Positions 58,622-64,000 of a stretch of DNA of 64,000 nucleotides are shown here, piece by piece. Numbering within the stretch: position 1 is the stretch's first letter; each line of letters starts with the position of its first letter. The translations under genes and the position numbers were made by a program. Origin of the DNA: Tetranychus cinnabarinus (lineage: Eukaryota; Arthropoda; Arachnida; Trombidiformes; Tetranychidae). The notes beneath the pieces were generated by a model. The model was given only the letters and a program-made list of their open reading frames with translations. It was not told the DNA's origin and ran no database searches. The stretch covers positions 4,712,001 to 4,776,000 of the forward strand of contig WHVY01000006.1 in assembly GCA_022266195.1 (NCBI GenBank), read 5' to 3'.

Positions 58622-59048
58622 ATGGCTTTGAAAAGATCTAAGAATCATAGTCGCCTGACTTTAATTAGTGCTGTGCTACCAAATCATAGTGTTTATTTCT
58701 TTATTTTCATCTCTTATTGTCTTAAATTTTTTATTTTCTTATCAATTGTCTACAAAATAATCAACATCAAATTAAAAAGTAAGTATTTTTTCAGTTGATT
58801 CTTTAATCTATGATTCGCAATTACTATATCTAATTTTCTTTTCTTTCTAACTAGTGGATTCTTTGGTTATTGTGGCTGAAAGACAACTGATTGTCATAAT
58901 TATATCAACTCCTGTAATGATTCAAATTAATTCTTGTTCTAATGATTCTTCATCAAATGTGTTGGAACAAGACAAGCAAGAATCAACCTGTGAGCCGATG
59001 GAAGTCGATGAAGAATCAGACTTCATGGACTGGTCTGAATCATGTTGA
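58622..59048 (+). CDS. Possible small two-exon gene of the transposon
   Basis: Exon 58622-58778 (ATG, 52 codons plus A) ends at AAAAA|GTAAGTATT. Exon 58855-59048 starts after CTTTCTAACTAG with TG, restoring an ATG codon across the junction, and runs to a TGA. The joined product is 116 residues: a basic start, a hydrophobic stretch that could span a membrane (YFFIFISY..FFIFLSIVY), a second hydrophobic patch and an acidic tail ending EPMEVDEESDFMDWSESC. The 76-base intron matches the size of the other introns in this element. The acidic tail resembles a transactivation-type tail, but I recognise no family. It could instead be the 3' untranslated region of the transposase. Confidence 0.4.
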
Positions 59049-59557
59049 TCCAAAGACTCCTTTGAAATATCTACCCGCAATTTACTTCATCTCCTATTTA
59101 TTTTTTTTGCCAAAGAATCAATTTATTATATTAAACAAACTTGGAAGACTTGAATCCATGGCCATAATTATGTGAATCCTGAGAATCCTTTGAAATGTAT
59201 CACCTTAACTCCCAATAACCACATTTATAAATTATCTTTTTGTTAAAAAACTCATTTTTTCCCATTCCTACTCTCTTGTATATTTTTACGGCGAAGAATC
59301 TTAACTCTTATTTTTCTATATTACACGAATCGTTAATTAAAATGTAGGATTCTCATATTATCGTATTTTTGTATCTTTTTTTAACTTTTTTCTGATTCAT
59401 CGCTAAGAATCCATAAAATTTTGTTAGAATGTTTGAAAATTTACCTTTTTTGCGTTTTTTTTGCTTAACAGCGTCAAATGTAAGTAAAAAATGACTCTCA
59501 CGTTGGTCACAAAATTTTTTGACTCAACTGCCAGTCATTTTTTACTCAAAAAAATTT

Positions 59558-59571
59558 TTATGTTCATTGGG
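59558..59571 (-). repeat. Right terminal inverted repeat of the transposon
   Basis: TTATGTTCATTGGG is the exact inverse of the left end. It is preceded by GACTCAACTGCCAGTCA and TTTTTTACTC subterminal sequence. Confidence 0.9.
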
Positions 59572-60932
59572 TTCTTGTTATAACAATTGGTTTTTGTTTT
59601 GTAACGAAACACTAGAACTAAGAATTGGCAAAAACAAAAACAACCAAAAATAGAAAACAAAACAAACTATTTTCATATGATCAGTTAAGAATAAAAAATC
59701 AAAGAATATCAGTTCGACAAAAGATCTTAAAGTAACTGATAGCCATGAATCAGCTGCTTGAGTCAACCACGTTTTACCCAAAGAATGCTCATTTATATTT
59801 CCATCTAAATTCTTGACAGGTCAATCAGTTTCGAGAACTGAGAATATTTCTTGTTTTGAAACAGCGCCACATTTAGGATAGAAAGTATTTTTGTTTCAAT
59901 TTGAGAAGATAATCATTAAGTTTCTGATGGATTTAAACTCGTTGTAAAAAACAGTCAAAGATCGAACTGGTGGGAAACTGAGTCTTGGAAGCATATGTGA
60001 ACAGGTAAGAACTTTTCAGTTGAAATTCTGACGCAAAATGCTGAAAACAAAGAAACTAAATCGTAAATCGATACATCATTTTCAGTGGAAACCCAAAGAC
60101 ACTAATGATCTTAACATTTAAACTTGTTAACATCAATGATGGAAAAGAAAATAATGAAAAAAGCGATCAAATGACTCGAACTCTTGAAAAGGTCAAAATA
60201 ATTGGCCAACGTTAGTATTATAATTGAGTTTTGATGAACCCAATGGAAGAAACGATCAAAAATTGGATTATTTTTTATCAACCTAAAAATCTTTTCAAAG
60301 ATTGCTTATCGTTAAAGGGAATGAAAACGTAACAAAAAATACATTTGTTTCATTTTCAACCGATTGATAAATAATCTTTTTACATGGTTTCAACACTTTT
60401 TGATGAACAAAAGGTTCGATAATAAAAAAAGATAAACATCGAAGTTTCAGTGCCAACAGGCTGAATGGAAATCCCAGCATTCCACCTCTATTGTACTTAC
60501 ACTTGAACCAAAATAAAGACAAACAATACAAACTCGTGATTTTCAAAGAACGCCAAAATTAAAGGATAAAAGTTTTCAAGGTAAAGCAATTTGAGAAGAA
60601 AAAATTTTAACCAAAAAAAGTCAATCAAACTTGAAGAAAAATGAATGAATGATTAATCAACGTTAAGTGTAAATATAATAAACGAGTCTCCAATCAATTT
60701 TGCAACCTTTTTACTGCCATTGTATCAGTTGCTTCTTTTGCTCTCATTTTCTGCTTATCTTACCTTTCAGTTTGAACGAGAAAAAAACAGTCAAATCTGA
60801 TTGATAATCATTATCCTCATAACTTTTTACGTTATAATTTCACCGTACTTCTCTTGTGCTCTTCAACAACCAATAACCTCAACCTTCAAGTGCAACAAGT
60901 GTTGGTAAAAGTTGAACCAGGCAAAACTGATA
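59572..60932. other. Intergenic; possible leader of the next gene
   Basis: No coding region is seen. A plus-strand splice donor of good quality (GTGAACAG|GTAAGAAC, near 60004) could end a non-coding first exon of the gene whose signal-peptide exon follows at 60933, but nothing else supports it. Confidence 0.4.
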
Positions 60933-61020
60933 ATGATTGCGATTCATCATTTGTTGGTCAAACTGGTGCTCTTGCTGTCGACAATTGCACTGATTGATCC
61001 AATAACCGGAGTCTACTCAG
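60933..61020 (+). CDS. Signal-peptide first exon of a secreted or membrane protein
   Basis: ATG at 60933 opens 29 codons plus one base before a strong donor ACTCAG|GTAATG. The peptide is a short start with histidines and lysine, then a hydrophobic core LVLLLSTIALI, then DPITGVYS, as in a classic cleavable signal peptide. The exon ends in phase 1, the usual phase after signal-peptide exons of modular extracellular proteins. A non-coding leader lies directly upstream. The rest of the gene must be to the right, across a long intron. I cannot identify it; the product enters the secretory pathway. Confidence 0.65.
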
Positions 61021-64000
61021 GTAATGTAACAATTATTTGTCAATTTTTAAAATATTTTGCTCTTTACTTTTGGTCTTTGCAAGCAAAACTGCAAAAGAAA
61101 AAAAAGTGAAATCTCTTTTGAGGTAAACAATTTTACATCAATTTTTACTTTACCTTTGCATGTTGGTTACAATTTACTTGAAAGCTAATCTTGCAAAGTC
61201 TTGACTCGATGAGATAGTGAACCAAGAAGAAGACTGAACAAGATGAAAAGGCATTAAAAAGTCTTGCAATTGTTGATTCTTTTCTCATCTCGAGTGTCAT
61301 CCTTTCATCATGCTCTTAACATGAAAACAGCTTAAAAACTGACCTTTTTTTCGCTTCTCCTTTTAAACTTGCATTACTGTTCCAAGTTTTGTTTTTGTTT
61401 CTCACAACTTCATGAGACTTTATCTTTTCTTCATTTCAACAGTCTTTTTTCCATGTGTTTCCACTCAAGATTCAATTTACATTATTTATTAGTGATTAGT
61501 GAATGAGACAAAAAAATATATCCGATAACGAGTCACATTTTTTTTTCTTCGTCTCTCGCTCTCTGTCTATTGATTCGTTATCATGTTGATAATGTTTTAT
61601 TCATAGTTGTTTTAAACTTATCTGATCAATGTTTCTGCTTGTTCATCTCTTCACTTTATCATTATTCAATTTCAATCTCAACCTCTCTTGGGTCAACTTT
61701 TTTCTATCATCAATTTCTTGTTCCTTTTTTGCTCACAACAAGTGTTGTCAACAAATGGTGTCAATATCTACTTCGAGTTTAGTTTACCTTATTGCAAGGA
61801 AACGTTTAAACACTTTTATTAGGCTTTTCAATAGTAAAGCTGAGAGGAAAAATTTGATTTTCGAATTTTTTTTTATTCTTTGATCTTTAATGAACAGAAG
61901 AATCAAGAATTATGAAAGAAAGAATGTCGATTTGAGATGCGACTTCGATTAAGTTATATCATCTAATCAACTATTTTCACAGTTAAAGACCAATGCGATA
62001 AGTTAGAATAAAATGTTTATTGAGAAAAAAAGATCGCTTTTTCTTTCATCAATTATTAAGACATTCCAGTTTTTTATTGCAATTATTGACTGTCATTCGT
62101 TTATAAATCAAATAAAGTTGAACAGACCAAAGTAATGATTGGTTTTTAAGTTGAACTTTAACTTTTTCATCAACAGTTTACTCTGATTAGCTTTTTTCAT
62201 TTTAATCTGTCAGTCAGGATTTACAATCAAAATAGCAGTAAACTTGTCAATCATTAATATTTAACGAAACAACTTTGAAGAGAAGTGAATTTTTAGATTT
62301 CTCTGGATGACCATGTAAGAGGAGAGATAGTGAAAGAGTAAAGAGGTAGGACGAGGTGAAGTTAGAGAAATTTGTGTTTTTCAATGAACCGTTTTTCTGA
62401 ACTTAATCATCCTCGGCCAAACAACTTATCATGCAATTTCAATGACGAGTACTTGAACCAGCGTTCCATGATTTTCACTATGTAATTTCGTTTTTTCCTT
62501 TATACTCTGAGGGTTCCTGTCAGACCAATAAACACAATGCCTTGTTCCTAGACTGCTCTTTGTTCTGACTTTAGTGACCAAAATCAATTTTCTCTGGCTC
62601 TGAATATCAAGAGCAATACTATTCCTCTTAACCCTTTCATTTGCCTCAAACAGATGCTAAACCAAAGTATGTTGAAATCGAGAGAAAAATCGGTTAAAGA
62701 AACTAATTCTTTATCAGAATAAAGCCAATGAATCTGTGCGACTTGCAAGTGACTAAACAAAGTGGGAATCAAACGGAATCAAGTAATTGGATAAACTTTA
62801 ATGTCATTGAAGTTTGTCAATAACTTGAAATGTATTAAAAAGCATTCTCAACCTTTAAATAACTAGAATCACAAAGATTTCACTTTTTTCATCCAATATT
62901 ATTAAATAGTAAATGATACAGCTTAAAATGTAAACAGAAATAAAAAGATTTATACAAATCTTATTACTATATTATAACATGTTATCAAAAGTATTATGAT
63001 AAGCATTAATAATTTGTTCACAAAAGAAAAGAAAAATTTAATCAGATAAACATTTGACTTTATTTTATAGATTCAGTTCTTAAAAATGTTCAATACAATG
63101 AATGTAAATGAAAAAAAATTGTGAAACATAAGAAAAAATCATTTACATGGAATAATATTAACAAGATTTTGCTTTTAATGATGAATTGTAAACAAGATAA
63201 TAATGTAATAATAAGTTCAATTCGTGCTCATTATGTTGATAGATTCATGATTCAATGAGACAATTGAGTAGGTTGAGTATAATTGTAAATTGAAGGAACA
63301 TGAATGTTTCGTTCCTTTGAGTCTGTTTAAGACGAAATGATAAGATTGAAATTTGTCGCAATTTGATGGAGATAATGTTCAATCATGGAATGGGCAGAAA
63401 GAAAATGAAATTTTTTTCTTGCAACATTTGCACATTTTATCGATGAATTTAATCATTTTCACATTTCGATTTACTTTCAATACTTTTGCCCGTCAGCATG
63501 AAACTTGAACAATTGTTAACTCGACTAAAACAGACTATATCTGGAAGCAATAAGATGAATAACATGGAAAAGAAATGTTTTGAATAAATTACTGATGATC
63601 AACAGAATGCTAAAGAGCATGTTATTGATTATTTCAATCGATTAACTTTCAAGATGCATTATTGGCTGAAAAGAAATGAAACTCATGATAATGTTTACCG
63701 TTGTTTGAATCATCATGTTGAGCAAAGACAACAATGACGAGAATCATGGTGAAGCGATGCATTTATTTGATCACCAAATGATAACAGTTTTGCATTGACA
63801 GCAAAAAAGTAGTTATTGTAACTGATTGAATAAAGCAAATTGATAAAACTTGAAATGTACAATTACCTGAAACCAAATTGCACATTCATTTTAAAGGATT
63901 TCAAGTCAAATGCGACTATTGCGTGTTTCATGAACAATTTTATCGAATCTCAATTTACAGCCTTTCTCGATGGCTTAACTTTTTATCAATTTGCAACACA
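61021..64000. other. No further exon identified
   Basis: This is AT-rich DNA, probably the first intron of the signal-peptide gene. A cysteine-containing open stretch near 62509-62568 is not flanked by a matching acceptor/donor pair in the needed phase. Nothing else stands out. Confidence 0.4.

Larger units (their letters stand above)
51130..59412. repeat. Dispersed pentamer GAATC/GATTC carpet
   Basis: In 55921-57600 I counted 31 occurrences of GAATC or GATTC (one per 54 bases), against about 3-4 expected from base composition. Counts over 51121-54300 by the same reading are similar. They fall in transposase codons, paralog exons, introns, the divergent promoter and both untranslated ends. 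Examples in different codon phases: GAT TCA, GAG AAT CAA, ATG ATT CTT. In the outer 150 bases the motif is instead GACTC/GAGTC, so GANTC covers both. Flanking host sequence shows it far less often. Confidence 0.85.
50986..59571. mobile_element. CACTA/CMC-like DNA transposon, complete
   Basis: An 8.6-kb element bounded by perfect 14-base inverted repeats CCCAATGAACATAA (50986-50999 and, inverted, 59558-59571). Flanking bases allow a 2-bp TT duplication. Inside the ends lie short subterminal repeats (GACTC/GAGTC, AGTCA, AAATTTTTTTGACTCA), as usual for CACTA-type elements. It encodes a transposase on plus, two paralogous spliced genes on minus, and perhaps a fourth small gene on plus. The whole interior from about 51130 to 59412 is saturated with GAATC/GATTC. 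All frames are intact, so the copy may be active or recently so. Class follows from the transposase type; the exact superfamily branch is uncertain. Confidence 0.88.

Noticed and set aside
62500..62575. Cysteine-containing open stretch considered as a second exon of the signal-peptide gene
   Set aside because: No acceptor and donor pair gives the required phase and the frame closes quickly.
1..64000. CRISPR arrays, bacterial operons, riboswitches
   Set aside because: The window is eukaryotic (spliced genes, Pol III genes, LTR and CACTA-like elements). No regularly spaced repeat-spacer arrays were seen.

Overview
The window is AT-rich eukaryotic DNA with spliced genes, long introns, Pol III genes and two large, apparently intact transposable elements. 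It looks like an arthropod. The style of the BTB and RING/TRAF-like proteins and the base composition would suit a mite or other chelicerate, but that is inference. Host coding content is sparse and mostly in small exons joined over kilobases.

Layout. 1-10.3 kb: no complete gene; two related long palindromic (foldback) repeats at 5.36-5.91 and 6.37-6.91 kb flank a truncated BTB/POZ fragment, and a possible minus-strand exon pair lies at 9.9-10.25 kb. An EGF-like exon is at 10.31-10.44 kb (+). A tRNA-Val(AAC) gene (-) is at 12.54-12.61 kb and a 5S rRNA gene (+) at 20.03-20.15 kb. From 20.376 to 31.831 kb sits a very young Gypsy-type LTR retrotransposon: 1.15-kb LTRs that differ only by a 12-base gap as read by eye, an ACTG target duplication, and one 3012-codon frame. 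That frame continues past the integrase into a RING/TRAF-like zinc region and a REXO-type exonuclease fold whose catalytic acids are replaced. From 33.3 to 44.5 kb are the last seven exons of a Trk-like receptor tyrosine kinase (+). A GnRH/AKH/corazonin-type GPCR (+) occupies 46.4-48.8 kb.

From 50.986 to 59.571 kb is an intact CACTA/CMC-like DNA transposon with a 14-bp terminal inverted repeat. It carries a plus-strand transposase, two minus-strand paralogous spliced genes with a BEN-like domain, and a possible small two-exon gene. Its most unusual property is a carpet of the pentamer GAATC/GATTC, roughly one every 54 bases in the stretch I counted. The motif covers coding and non-coding DNA in all codon phases and gives way to GACTC/GAGTC at the two ends. 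A signal-peptide first exon of another gene lies at 60.93-61.02 kb.

The best candidate for an undescribed system is the second element: a transposase plus a duplicated DNA-binding-like accessory gene, in an element saturated with one short motif. This resembles in logic the VANC anti-silencing systems of plant VANDAL transposons, but with unrelated proteins. The second candidate is the retrotransposon, with its captured pseudo-exonuclease and LTR palindromes whose flanking bases covary. Exon joins were inferred by reading splice signals and checking that the frame carries through; no alignment or database search was possible.
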